Assembly: GCF_010501075.1 (NCBI RefSeq)
Contig: NZ_QVMN01000011.1
Span: 1 to 64,000, forward strand
Direction: 5' to 3'
Source of the DNA: Dysgonomonas sp. 25
GTDB taxonomy: Bacteria > Bacteroidota > Bacteroidia > Bacteroidales > Dysgonomonadaceae
Length of the DNA stretch: 64,000 bases
A program made the translations under genes and the position numbers. The notes under the pieces were generated by a model. That model made no database searches and had not been told where the DNA came from. It saw nothing but the letters and a program-made list of their open reading frames with translations. This document shows, piece by piece, positions 36,801-46,081 of the stretch (its first letter is position 1; each line of letters starts with the position of its first letter).

Positions 36801-37881
36801 CCGAGAGGGTATTCTGGGTGGTTTCGGCATAATACGATTCGATAGGGATGGTAGACATGTTCAGGTAATTTACCCCGCCGAAATAGGTGCCTATCCACAT
36901 GTTCCCTTCCTTATCCTGCTTCATGGAGTAGACGTTCTTATCGGTGAGGGTATGCGCCGAATTGGACTTGTCCAGACGGGTTAATACTTCCGTTTCGATG
37001 TTGAATGAATACAATCCGTCGTCTGATCCGATGAGGAGCGTGTTCTCATTGTAGAAAAAGAGGGTGCGGATATGGCTGATGTAGTAGCCGGGAGAATTGG
37101 GCCCGAAGAAGTTTTTGTAATCGCCCGAGTATTTACTGTATAGCCTGATTCCCCTTGCCCAGGTACCTAACCACAGATTGCCCCTTTTGTCTTCGGCGAT
37201 GGAAAGGGTTTCGTTCGATGGGGCGTTGTCGAGGCTGAAGAGGCTGCTTTCGGCTTCGAAGCGTTCGGTCTGGCGGTTGTAGCGGAGTAACCCGAGGCGT
37301 GTCCCTGCCCAGATAGCGCCTGCTTTGTCCTTATAGAAGCACCATATTGTATTCTTTTCGAGATCATACTGGTTTACTTCTATTTTGCGGGATTCTCCGG
37401 TTTTTGTGTCGTATGTGATTATGCTGCCGCTGTATGTTCCTATCCATAATAAGTCGTCGTCTTTGAGGAGGGAATATACCTGTGGGCTGACTTCTTCATC
37501 GTCGATTACGAGGGTGATGTCTTCGAATATTTCCTCGTTAGTATCCATTTTGTAGACGCCTAAGTCCGTACCTAAGAAAAGGGCGTTTTCTTCCCCTTCT
37601 ATTATAACCCGGATGTAATTATTCCCGATGGATTGGGGGTTTTGTGGCGAATTCCTGAAAACCCTGAAATTGAATCCATCGAATTTATTAAGCCCGTCTT
37701 TTGTGCCGAACCACATAAACCCTTTCCGGTCCTGGAGTATACTATGCACTGTATTTTCCGATAGCCCGTCATCTACCTGATATGATTTGAAATTGAAATT
37801 CGGATAGTCCCTCGCAAAAGCATCAGATGCAAAGGCTGCTAATAGTACGAAAACTATTTTCAAAATAGCAATATATCTCAT
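33856..37881 (-). CDS. Hybrid two-component system regulator (HTCS)
   Basis: 1341 residues. A signal/anchor (about 1-23) is followed by periplasmic beta-propeller repeats (many WFGT/WIGT units), a Y_Y_Y domain (about 690-770), and one transmembrane helix (LLYFVVICVIIYLAVHFY). Then come a histidine kinase with HEVRTPLS (H842), an ATPase domain (DNGIGV, GTGIGLALVKHL), a receiver domain (VITDIMMPEVDG, D1129), and a C-terminal AraC helix-turn-helix (about 1235-1335). HTCS proteins bind a glycan fragment in the periplasm and activate their own locus. It is divergent from the SusC gene at 38311, which should be its target. Confidence 0.95.
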   Translation of the reverse strand: MRYIAILKIVFVLLAAFASDAFARDYPNFNFKSYQVDDGLSENTVHSILQDRKGFMWFGTKDGLNKFDGFNFRVFRNSPQNPQSIGNNYIRVIIEGEENALFLGTDLGVYKMDTNEEIFEDITLVIDDEEVSPQVYSLLKDDDLLWIGTYSGSIITYDTKTGESRKIEVNQYDLEKNTIWCFYKDKAGAIWAGTRLGLLRYNRQTERFEAESSLFSLDNAPSNETLSIAEDKRGNLWLGTWARGIRLYSKYSGDYKNFFGPNSPGYYISHIRTLFFYNENTLLIGSDDGLYSFNIETEVLTRLDKSNSAHTLTDKNVYSMKQDKEGNMWIGTYFGGVNYLNMSTIPIESYYAETTQNTLSGRAISQMIEDDRNNIWIATEDGGLNYFDTRKRTFTQPIQTSYSNIHALLLDDDELWIGTFSRGIDIYNLKTKRLRNYRNTSHIATSLNDDCIFSIYKSFSGDIYAGTPFGLNKYNKETDNFTRIPQVSAFIYDMKEDIYGNFWFATYGDGVIRYNRERKEWIYYDEIFSPTNPIVNSKLTSIYIDSQKQLWFTSEGRGIFLYDYQNDIFRNFSEIDGKLPNNVVYGILDDLSGNIWLSCNKGILYYNRYKPEDNKLYTKQDGLQSNEFNYKSSLRTKDGKFYFGGINGITCFYPQDLSEKRNEAIPDVRITDFTLLDDEDKKLSKKIMFSINKEENITLPYNKSSFIISFASLSYVSPAKNLYAYKLEGVDNDWNYINNNNSVTYINLPPGVYKFRIKASNNDELWNNDGVEINIEVQPPFWLSIPAKLLYFVVICVIIYLAVHFYQKRNKIKQKYQLEAFKSEQEKISFQSKITFFTNIAHEVRTPLSLIKAPLEEIILSEGRELQPNLSIIEKNCNRLSDLINQLLDFRKMESTAYIVSPARIDMNALITEIHERFSKTASKKKIELRLVLPPADKVEAITDPEAVTKVISNLLTNALKFTNNKIILRLKNDNDKYTVEIEDNGIGVADNMKKLIFDPFFQVQQAKSHSGTGIGLALVKHLTELLHGSINVFDSPKGGAKFVFSFENLVLSTTQKEVIIEEESLKAEEEVSADKGKQISILIVDDNEEMLEFLTSSLEGEYRIKAATNAMEGLLQLNEVGYDLVITDIMMPEVDGISFVKRIREDQNYSHIPVVLLSAKTETSVKIEGLKSGADVFVEKPFSISYLKAQIKTLLQNRQAVMEKFKESPFAPYSGLSNNKKDIEFLNKLNEEIEKNIADVNFSIESLTSTLFISRSNLQRKLKAICNVTPGDYLRTYRLKKSCKLLIETDMRINEVAYAVGFNSSSYFTKSFFRQFNVLPKDFVAKYKDQDISEEEDGNI

Positions 37882-38310
37882 GTACGTTGAATTGAAGATG
37901 ATTCAGAAATGCCGTTCCCCTTATAGTTATAGCAAAGGTAAGCCCCCTTTATTTTCGCAAATGGTAAACCGTGGTCAATAAGTTGTAATTTTCGTTCATT
38001 TCGCCCGGAATGTTACAAACTGCTATTTATAGAATGAAAAATGTCACTTCTGAATATAATGCCCCCTTATTTTTACATCCGGTATTGAAAGCGAGGGTTG
38101 TGAAAGATACACACCAGTACTTGCATTTAATTTTTAAATATAATCAAAACTAAAGTATTAACCTTGGAATTACTATGCTTTATTTCTTCAAACCAGTCTG
38201 ATTTCTTATGTCGCTGCCTGTTGCGATTTGAGAAATATTAACAATACTAATAATAAAATAACAAATCCCTAAATCCCATTATAAATTTTTATAACCTTAA
38301 AGATTGAAGT
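37882..38310. promoter_or_regulatory. HTCS-susC divergent control region
   Basis: 429 bases without a gene. On the minus strand a -7 element (TACCTTTG, 37933-37940) with TTTG 17 bases away (37958-37961) probably drives the HTCS. Three same-orientation words, CCCCTTAT at 37917-37924, CCCCTTTA at 37944-37951 and CCCCTTAT at 38063-38070, are candidate regulator sites. No clear + strand -7 element was found, as would fit an activator-dependent susC promoter. Confidence 0.45.
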
Positions 38311-41300
38311 ATGAAAATAAATCGAAACTTTAAACTAATTATGGCGATGTGTTTTCTATTAACTCCATCTTTGGCTTTTGCCTATCCTTCTAATCCGGGG
38401 ATAGACGGAGTCGAAATCGTTAATGAAGACATCGAGGTGTCCGGTACCGTACTGGACGAGTTTGGCGAACCGCTAATCGGGGTTACTGTGTCGGTGAGAG
38501 GAACGACCTCAGCGGCGACACAGACCGATATTGATGGTAAGTATACCCTGAAAGTGCCATCGGGTTCGTCTTTGCGTTTTTCCTATGTTGGTTACCAAAC
38601 AGTAGAAGAGCCTGTGAACGGGCGTTCGGTAATCAATGTTAAGTTTATGAAATCTTCGTCCGAATTGGAGGAAGTGATTGTTGTCGGTTATGGTACTCAG
38701 AAAAAAGAATCAATTACCGGTGCTATCTCGGCCATCGGTGGCGATGATTTGATGACTACCAATGCCTCTACAACATCTACTGCCTTGGCAGGTAAGATTG
38801 TCGGTTTGAATAACCGTATGACGAATGGTCGTCCGGGAAGTACGACTTCCATCAATATCCGTAACATGGGTACGCCTTTGTTCGTAATTGATGGGATTCA
38901 GACAGACGAAGGCCAGTTTAACAATATCGACGCCAATGACATCGAGTCGATAAGTATACTAAAAGACGCATCTGCGGCAATTTATGGATTGAGGGCAGCC
39001 AATGGTGTAGTCGTAGTAAAAACAAAATCGGGCCGCAAGAATACTAAGAATACCATCAACGTAAATGCAAATTACGGATGGCAGACATGGTCGCGTTTCC
39101 CTAAACCGGCAGATACGGAGACTTATGTGAAAGCAAAGTATCAGTCTGATGTTATTCGTAAATCGAATGATCCTGGTTATACAATGACTTATACGCCTGC
39201 CGATTTGGATAAATGGCAACAAGGGACTGATCCGGATTACAGGGGATTCGATTGGTATGACTACATTATCAAAACGTCGCCACAGTCGTATATCGGTGCC
39301 AATATGAGTGGAGGTACGGATAAAGCGACTTATTATTTGGCGTTGAGTAATACGAATCAAGAAGCAACTATTCGTAATTATGGTGATTTCGACCGTACGA
39401 ATATGCAAATGAACTTGAATGTAGATATTACAGAAAAATTCAGAGTAGGTGGTCAGATCAACGGTCGTATCGAGAAGAGAAGACGTCCGGGGGTTCCGGG
39501 TGGTGATGACTACTGGACAGCTATGTTTGCTATCTATCGTAACTTACCTACCAAAAGACCTTTTGCTAATGACAACCCTGATTATCCTGCAAGAACAGCG
39601 GATAGAACAGACGTGAACTTCGGTATGTTGAACTTTGACAAATCGGGTACATACAAAGAAAAATGGCGTGTTGTTCAAATGAACCTCGATGCAGAATATA
39701 AAATTATCGACGGTCTCAGCATCAAGGCGTTGGGAGGATATTATTTTGCAGACTTCGAATTGGCTAACCATGAGTATACTTATAAGCTTTATGACTATGA
39801 TAAAGCAACAGATACTTATTCGGTGAATTATGAGATGAGTAATCCATACATGGAGCGCAAGTATGAGAAGGTAGAAGAAATGAACGGTCAGTTATTGATT
39901 GACTTCAACCGTCAGTTTGGAGACCACAAGATTGCAGCTGTAGCCGGAGGGGAATTCAAATCGCATCAACGTCCGAATTTCTGGATACGCGACAGGCCTA
40001 CTGCTAACTCAATCGATAATATTTATTTGACTACTGTTGCTGAAATTAATGACAACCTTGCATCGAAAGAAACAAGAGCCGGATTTATCGGTCGTGTAAA
40101 CTATGATTTCGCAAACAAGTATTTGGCAGAGTTTATTTTCCGTTACGACGGTTCGTGGAAATTCCCTAAGGATGACCGTTGGGGATTCTTCCCTTCAGTT
40201 TCATTGGGATGGCGTGTGTCGGAAGAAGACTTCTGGAAACCATTGAAAGAAACAGTTAATGACTTCAAACCTAAATTCTCGTATGGTATTGTCGGAAACG
40301 ATACATTTGACGGTTACAGTGCATATGACTTCCTCGGAGGATATACTTATAACGACGGAGGAGCTGTCCTTGACGGAAAATGGGTTATCGGTTCTAAAGC
40401 ACGTGGCATTCCGGTAAAAACATTGTCTTGGCTCGAAGCTAAAATGATGAACGTCGGATTTGATGCTACATTCCTGGATCACCGATTGACTGCTGAGTTC
40501 AACTACTTTACCCGTAAACTGGATGGACTTCCGGCTGACAAATGGGACGTTCTTGTACCGACTGAAGCAGGATTCTCGCCTCCAAGAGAAAACTTGAACT
40601 CGGAAATGTTGAAAGGGTTCGAAGGTTCCCTTACCTGGAAAGATACATGGAAAGATTTGAATTACCGTATCGGTGGTAACTTTACGTTCTCTCGTAAGTA
40701 TAACTGGCATCAATACAAACCTCGCCATGGTAACTCGTGGAAAGAATATCGCGATTCACGGAACGAACGATATGCTGATATCGCTTGGGGATATCAGGTA
40801 ATCGGTCAGTTCAAAAACTGGGAACAAATTGCCAACTATCCTGTCGACATTGACGGTAAAGGTAACTCGACTATGCGTCCGGGAGACTTTATCTACAAAG
40901 ATACGAATGGTGACGGTACTATCAACGGTATGGACGAACGCCCTATCGGTTATCGTCAGGGAGCACTTCCGTATATGAACTTCAACTTTAATTTCGATTT
41001 CGAATACAAAGGCATCGACCTGAGCATGACTTGGGGTGGTTCTACATATGCTTCTTACCTGATGCAATGGGAGATACAACGTCCGTTACATGATGGTGGT
41101 AACAGCCCGCAGTTCATGTTAGGCAACCAATGGCATCTTGCTGATATCCATGACGCGAACAGCGAATATTTGCCGGGTAAATATCCTATGGCTCTCTCAG
41201 GAAACTCAGATCACATGAATTATAGAACAAATGACTTCTGGTTGAAGAATGTAAACTATTTGAAACTTAGAAACCTCGAAATAGGTTATAGCTTACCGAA

Positions 41301-41475
41301 GAAAATTTTGAATCCTATCGGAATAGAACGTTTTAGAGTGTATACTTCTATGCAGAACCTCTTTAGTATTGACAATATGCATGATATAGATATTGATCCT
41401 GAGTTGTCAAAAGATAGTGCAATTGAATATCCTACGACTCGTGTGATAAGCATTGGATTCAATTTAACATTCTAA
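38311..41475 (+). CDS. SusC-like TonB-dependent outer-membrane transporter
   Basis: 1054 residues with a signal peptide ending near LAFA. A carboxypeptidase-regulatory-like domain (VSGTVLDEFGEPLIGVTVSV) precedes the TonB box/plug (LEEVIVVGYGTQKK; PLFVIDGIQTDEG; LKDASAAIYGLRAANGV) and a barrel ending in VISIGFNLTF. There is no STN domain, consistent with control by the adjacent HTCS and not by a sigma factor. SusD follows after 17 bases. Together with GH2, GH43 and DUF3823 genes it makes a polysaccharide utilisation locus; the glycan is not identifiable from this gene alone. Confidence 0.94.
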   Translation: MKINRNFKLIMAMCFLLTPSLAFAYPSNPGIDGVEIVNEDIEVSGTVLDEFGEPLIGVTVSVRGTTSAATQTDIDGKYTLKVPSGSSLRFSYVGYQTVEEPVNGRSVINVKFMKSSSELEEVIVVGYGTQKKESITGAISAIGGDDLMTTNASTTSTALAGKIVGLNNRMTNGRPGSTTSINIRNMGTPLFVIDGIQTDEGQFNNIDANDIESISILKDASAAIYGLRAANGVVVVKTKSGRKNTKNTINVNANYGWQTWSRFPKPADTETYVKAKYQSDVIRKSNDPGYTMTYTPADLDKWQQGTDPDYRGFDWYDYIIKTSPQSYIGANMSGGTDKATYYLALSNTNQEATIRNYGDFDRTNMQMNLNVDITEKFRVGGQINGRIEKRRRPGVPGGDDYWTAMFAIYRNLPTKRPFANDNPDYPARTADRTDVNFGMLNFDKSGTYKEKWRVVQMNLDAEYKIIDGLSIKALGGYYFADFELANHEYTYKLYDYDKATDTYSVNYEMSNPYMERKYEKVEEMNGQLLIDFNRQFGDHKIAAVAGGEFKSHQRPNFWIRDRPTANSIDNIYLTTVAEINDNLASKETRAGFIGRVNYDFANKYLAEFIFRYDGSWKFPKDDRWGFFPSVSLGWRVSEEDFWKPLKETVNDFKPKFSYGIVGNDTFDGYSAYDFLGGYTYNDGGAVLDGKWVIGSKARGIPVKTLSWLEAKMMNVGFDATFLDHRLTAEFNYFTRKLDGLPADKWDVLVPTEAGFSPPRENLNSEMLKGFEGSLTWKDTWKDLNYRIGGNFTFSRKYNWHQYKPRHGNSWKEYRDSRNERYADIAWGYQVIGQFKNWEQIANYPVDIDGKGNSTMRPGDFIYKDTNGDGTINGMDERPIGYRQGALPYMNFNFNFDFEYKGIDLSMTWGGSTYASYLMQWEIQRPLHDGGNSPQFMLGNQWHLADIHDANSEYLPGKYPMALSGNSDHMNYRTNDFWLKNVNYLKLRNLEIGYSLPKKILNPIGIERFRVYTSMQNLFSIDNMHDIDIDPELSKDSAIEYPTTRVISIGFNLTF

Positions 41476-41492
41476 TACAAAACAAAACAGAT

Positions 41493-43343
41493 ATGAGAAC
41501 ATTTAGTAAATATATATTAGGAATATTAGCTGTAGCTATCTTATCTACTGGTTGCTCCGACTATTTGGATCAAAGCCCCAATAAGATATATACAGACGAT
41601 CAGGTATTCGCCGATGTGAGCATGATAAACTCGGCTAAAGCCAATCTGTATGGTAGAGTTAACTGGGGACCGAGCCTCGATGATAATGGCGGACACGCTC
41701 TTATCGACGAAGCTGCCTACTCGAGCGGTGGTATCAATAGGATGGACGGCTACGATGGCGGATGGTGGCGTGTATGGGATTATGGATTGATCCGCGATAT
41801 TAATGTATTCATACAAGGATGCCGCTCTCAGGCTGCACTGAATAATACCGACCTGGACGATGACGACCGTAAGATGCTGGAAGGTGAGGCCCGCTTTATC
41901 CGTGCGTGGACTTATTTCAATATGTGTAAAGGTCTTGGAGGCGTGCCTATTGTAGAGAATCACGTGTTTGAGTGGACAAGTAACACTGATGTTACTACTA
42001 TGCAGATACCACGTAGTACAGAGGCTGCTACATACGACTATATCATAGCAGAATGTGATTCTATCGCAAATTATTATCTGGCCGGTTTCAACAAACCGGA
42101 CGATGATAACGCTTCGCGTGCTACCAAATGGGCTGCTTTGGCTCTCAAAGCCCGTGCTGCAATCTATGCCGGATCTATTGCCAAATACAATGCTATTCAT
42201 ACACCAAGCATCACATTGCCGGGCGGAGAAGTAGGTATAGCTGCTTCGGCTGCGAATGGATATTATACAAAAGCTTTAGCTGCTGCCGAAGAAATAATTA
42301 CTACAGGTCCATACCGTTTGTATGATGAAAATACCAATAAAGGACGTAACTTCTACGAGCTTTTCAACAACAAGAAAGGTAATCCGGAAGTTATCTGGTC
42401 ATTAGATTATTATTATCCGGGTAAAACCAACGGATTTACACGCGATAATATGTCTTCGGTTGCAATGGCCGATGGTACGGCAAATGCGGTAACTCCTATC
42501 TTGAATGTTGTTGAAGATTTCGAGTATATCAATAACCGTGACGGGAAGTTGAAAATACGCGATGCTATGAACAACTACATCTACTATACAAATGCCGAAG
42601 ACCTCTTTGCAAATAAAGATCCTCGCTTGTACGGAACGATTATATATCCGGGAGCTGACTTCCGCAATATCAAAATCGAATATCAGGCAGGACAGAAATA
42701 CATGGACGGTGGTGTTTGGAAAGAAAGAACAGGAAACCGTGGCGAAATAGATGGTACTTATGGCTTGATAACCAGTATCAACGGACCGGTTACGAATGAT
42801 GCTCAGAATGTGAACAAAACAGGATTCAATATCCGCAAATTCGTTTCCGAAGACAAAGATGCTGCAACTATCGGACGTGGAAGTGACGTATGGTTCGTTC
42901 GTTTCCGTTATGCCGAAGTGCTATTGATTGCTGCCGAAGCTGCATTAGAATTGGGACAACCTCAGGCATTGGGTTATATCAACCAAGTGAGAACGCGTGC
43001 CGGTATCAACCCGCTCACGACTCTTACGATAGATGATATTGTACAAGAAAGACGTGTTGAGTTCGTATACGAAAACCATCGTTATTGGGATTTGAAACGC
43101 TTCAGATTAGCGCATACAATATGGGATGGCAACGTTTCGAACGAAAAAGCTGTACACTATTCGCTTTATCCTTACAAGATTAACGATGCGTCACATCCTC
43201 AGAATGGTAAATGGGTTTTCGATAAGGTTAAGACTTTCACAACTGAATATCCTCGCAAGTTCAGATTGCAGAACTATTACAATTTCTTCGACCAGGATTG
43301 GTTGAATAAGAACCCGAAATTGGTTAAAAACCCTTATCAATAA
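41493..43343 (+). CDS. SusD-like outer-membrane glycan-binding lipoprotein
   Basis: 616 residues; SpII signal ends LSTGC (C21). It has a RagB/SusD N-terminus (YLDQSPNKIYTDDQVF) and C-terminus (FRYAEVLLIAAEAALELG, INQVRTRAGINPL, IVQERRVEFVYENHRYWDLKRF). It acts with the SusC upstream as the ligand-binding lid. It is 20 bases from the DUF3823 gene, so the three form one transcript. Confidence 0.94.
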   Translation: MRTFSKYILGILAVAILSTGCSDYLDQSPNKIYTDDQVFADVSMINSAKANLYGRVNWGPSLDDNGGHALIDEAAYSSGGINRMDGYDGGWWRVWDYGLIRDINVFIQGCRSQAALNNTDLDDDDRKMLEGEARFIRAWTYFNMCKGLGGVPIVENHVFEWTSNTDVTTMQIPRSTEAATYDYIIAECDSIANYYLAGFNKPDDDNASRATKWAALALKARAAIYAGSIAKYNAIHTPSITLPGGEVGIAASAANGYYTKALAAAEEIITTGPYRLYDENTNKGRNFYELFNNKKGNPEVIWSLDYYYPGKTNGFTRDNMSSVAMADGTANAVTPILNVVEDFEYINNRDGKLKIRDAMNNYIYYTNAEDLFANKDPRLYGTIIYPGADFRNIKIEYQAGQKYMDGGVWKERTGNRGEIDGTYGLITSINGPVTNDAQNVNKTGFNIRKFVSEDKDAATIGRGSDVWFVRFRYAEVLLIAAEAALELGQPQALGYINQVRTRAGINPLTTLTIDDIVQERRVEFVYENHRYWDLKRFRLAHTIWDGNVSNEKAVHYSLYPYKINDASHPQNGKWVFDKVKTFTTEYPRKFRLQNYYNFFDQDWLNKNPKLVKNPYQ

Positions 43344-43363
43344 TTTACGAACAATAAAAATAT

Positions 43364-44050
43364 ATGAAAATGAAAAGATCTATAATACCAATAATAATCT
43401 TTGGCTTCATAGCATTATTCTTGACAAGTTGCGATAAGGATAACTATAATCCTCCTAAAATTACGCTCACCGGAAAGGTGACGTATAACGGAGAGCCTAT
43501 CGGTGTTCGCGGAACCGACCGTCAGGTACAGATGCAGCTATGGCAAGATGGATATGACTTGTACGAGCCAATCGAAGTCTATATCGATCAAGAAGGATCG
43601 TTTACGGCCAAAGTATTCAAAGGCGAATACAAATTAGTATCGCGCGATAATCATGGCCCTTGGGTCAACAACCGCGATACAGTATTTGTAAATGTAAAAG
43701 GAAACATGGAAGTAGATTACCCTGTTACTCCTTACTACATTTTGTCGAACGTAAATATTACCTCGTCGGGAAATATTGTTACTGCCACATTTGATATTGA
43801 CCAAATTACAGCAGGAAAAAATATCGAATCGATACACCTGTATGTAAACAGAACTCAATTTGTGGATCAGGACAATAAAAAGATTGACGTAACAGATCCG
43901 TCTTTGACTACAGGTAGCCATACATTGACTGCGGATATGAGTTCGTTTACGAAACCGAACGAGCAGATCATGTATGCCCGTATAGGCGTTAAGATTGCAG
44001 GCGTCAACCACACACTTTATTCCACAGGTGCGGTTAAAGTAAGAGGTTAA
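43364..44050 (+). CDS. DUF3823-family surface lipoprotein
   Basis: 228 residues; SpII signal FLTSC (C23). Two beta-sandwich domains are likely: about 30-125 (ITLTGKVTYNGEPIGVRG... GSFTAKVFKGEYKLV) and about 126-228. The DUF3823 family is typical of the position after SusD in Bacteroidota loci, where such proteins often serve as auxiliary glycan binders. The binding role is inferred. A start at the second ATG (43370) is equally possible. Confidence 0.82.
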   Translation: MKMKRSIIPIIIFGFIALFLTSCDKDNYNPPKITLTGKVTYNGEPIGVRGTDRQVQMQLWQDGYDLYEPIEVYIDQEGSFTAKVFKGEYKLVSRDNHGPWVNNRDTVFVNVKGNMEVDYPVTPYYILSNVNITSSGNIVTATFDIDQITAGKNIESIHLYVNRTQFVDQDNKKIDVTDPSLTTGSHTLTADMSSFTKPNEQIMYARIGVKIAGVNHTLYSTGAVKVRG

Positions 44051-44110
44051 TTGCCCTTAGTTCATCTTAGTTCAAGCTAAGATTGTATCTATCATTTATA
44101 ATGATGTTTA

Positions 44111-44146
44111 TTTCTACTCTGTATTGGAAACAGTACAGGGTAGAAA
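44111..44146 (+). terminator. Hairpin downstream of susC-susD-DUF3823
   Basis: A 13-bp stem (TTTCTACTCTGTA with TACAGGGTAGAAA, one G-U) around a 10-base loop, not followed by a T run. It may protect the 3' end of the SusCD message and lower expression of the enzymes downstream. Confidence 0.55.
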
Positions 44147-44228
44147 AACATCTGATTAATGTGCCTGATTTGATATTGAAAAAACTATTATAACCCAATT
44201 TAATACCAACCAAATTAACTCTATAGAA

Positions 44229-46034
44229 ATGAAAAAGAAACTCTTATTTCTCTCATTATTAACGATTAATATCGGTCTTTTTGCCCAATGGAAACCGGCA
44301 GGAGACAAGATAAAAACAAAGTGGGCGAACGAAATCGACGTAAACAATGTATTACCCGAATATCCTCGTCCGATAATGGAGCGCTCGGCATGGAAAAACC
44401 TGAACGGATTGTGGGATTATGCCATCCTTCCGGCAGGAGCAGCCGAACCAACAGCTTTCGACGGTAAAATCTTAGTACCTTTTGCCGTAGAATCAAGCCT
44501 CTCGGGCGTACAAAAAACACTCGGAAAAGACAACGAATTATGGTACAAACAAACATTTACTGTTCCGTCTAACTGGAAAGGTAAAAACATCCTTTTGCAT
44601 TTTGGTGCAGTAGACTGGAAAACAGAAATCTATCTGAATGATATAAAAATCGGAACACACACTGGAGGGTACACCCCTTTCAGCTTTGATATAACTCCAT
44701 ACCTGACTTCGGGCAATCAAAAGCTGGTTGTCAAAGTGTGGGATCCTACAAATGCAAGCTACCAACCGGTAGGAAAGCAACATAACAATCCTCATGGCAT
44801 CTGGTACACCCCTGTATCGGGTATCTGGCAAACAGTATGGTTGGAGCCGGTAAGCAAAAAACACATTGCCCACATCAAAGCCATTCCTTGCATAGACACG
44901 AAAAAAGTCTCTGTGAAAGTGGATGCCGAAAATACGGCGACAGGCGATATCGTAGAAGTAATACTGAAAGACGGTTCGTCGGTAGTAGCCAAAGCCAAAG
45001 GCGCAGCCTGTCAGGAATTGTCGCTTAATATAAGCGATATGAAACTCTGGTCACCCGAATCACCATTCCTCTACGATATGGAAGTGAACCTATACTCAGG
45101 TGGCAAATTGCAGGATAAAGTAAAAAGCTACACAGCCATGCGCAAAGTCTCTACCAAAAGAGATGCGAATGGTATTGTGAGACTACAATTGAATGACAAA
45201 GACTGTTTCCACTTCGGCCCGCTCGACCAAGGATGGTGGCCTGATGGATTATACACTGCCCCTACGGACGAAGCATTGCTCTACGACATACAAAAGACGA
45301 AAGACTTCGGATATAACATGATCCGCAAGCACGTGAAAGTAGAGCCGGCACGCTGGTACACCCATTGCGACCGCATCGGTATCCTCGTATGGCAGGATAT
45401 GCCTAACGGCGACCGCTCGCCACAGTGGCAGAACTTCAATTATTTCGACGGAACGGAAGTGAAACGCTCGCCGGTATCGGAAGCTAACTACCGCAAAGAA
45501 TGGAAAGAAATAATGGATTGCCTTATCTCTCATCCGTCTATCGTGGTATGGGTGCCGTTCAACGAAGCATGGGGACAATTCAAGACAGAAGAAATCGTAG
45601 AATGGACAAAAGCATACGATCCTTCCCGCTTAGTAAACCCTGCCAGTGGAGGTAACCACTACAAAGTGGGCGACATGCTCGACATCCACCACTATCCGCA
45701 ACCGGCTCTCAAAATGTACGAAGCCGAACGCGCTACAGTGCTGGGCGAATACGGAGGTATCGGTTTCCCTATGCAAGGCCACCTTTGGCAGACAGACCGT
45801 AACTGGGGATATGTACAATTCAAGAACAAAAAAGAAGTTACAGACGAATATGTGAAGTTTGCCGAAGAATTGAAACGATTGGCTAAATCCGGCTACTCGG
45901 CAGGTGTTTACACCCAGACAACCGACGTAGAAGGCGAAGTGAATGGTTTGATTACATACGACCGAAAAGAAATTAAGGTAGAAGAAGGTCGTGTGGCGAA
46001 GGTGAATAAGGAAGTGTGTGATATCCTGAAATAG
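44229..46034 (+). CDS. GH2 family glycoside hydrolase, secreted
   Basis: 601 residues with a cleavable signal (NIGLFAQ). Domains: a jelly-roll sugar-binding domain (about 45-195), an immunoglobulin-like domain (about 200-290), and a TIM barrel (about 295-601). The acid/base glutamate lies in PFNEAWG (E446) and the nucleophile in VLGEYGG (E507). At 601 residues it is a short GH2 lacking C-terminal extensions. Possible activities include beta-galactosidase, beta-mannosidase or beta-glucuronidase; the sequence as read does not decide. Confidence 0.9.
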   Translation: MKKKLLFLSLLTINIGLFAQWKPAGDKIKTKWANEIDVNNVLPEYPRPIMERSAWKNLNGLWDYAILPAGAAEPTAFDGKILVPFAVESSLSGVQKTLGKDNELWYKQTFTVPSNWKGKNILLHFGAVDWKTEIYLNDIKIGTHTGGYTPFSFDITPYLTSGNQKLVVKVWDPTNASYQPVGKQHNNPHGIWYTPVSGIWQTVWLEPVSKKHIAHIKAIPCIDTKKVSVKVDAENTATGDIVEVILKDGSSVVAKAKGAACQELSLNISDMKLWSPESPFLYDMEVNLYSGGKLQDKVKSYTAMRKVSTKRDANGIVRLQLNDKDCFHFGPLDQGWWPDGLYTAPTDEALLYDIQKTKDFGYNMIRKHVKVEPARWYTHCDRIGILVWQDMPNGDRSPQWQNFNYFDGTEVKRSPVSEANYRKEWKEIMDCLISHPSIVVWVPFNEAWGQFKTEEIVEWTKAYDPSRLVNPASGGNHYKVGDMLDIHHYPQPALKMYEAERATVLGEYGGIGFPMQGHLWQTDRNWGYVQFKNKKEVTDEYVKFAEELKRLAKSGYSAGVYTQTTDVEGEVNGLITYDRKEIKVEEGRVAKVNKEVCDILK

Positions 46035-46081
46035 AAGATATTAGGATTAGATGTATAATTAAGGAAGTAATTGATTATGTT

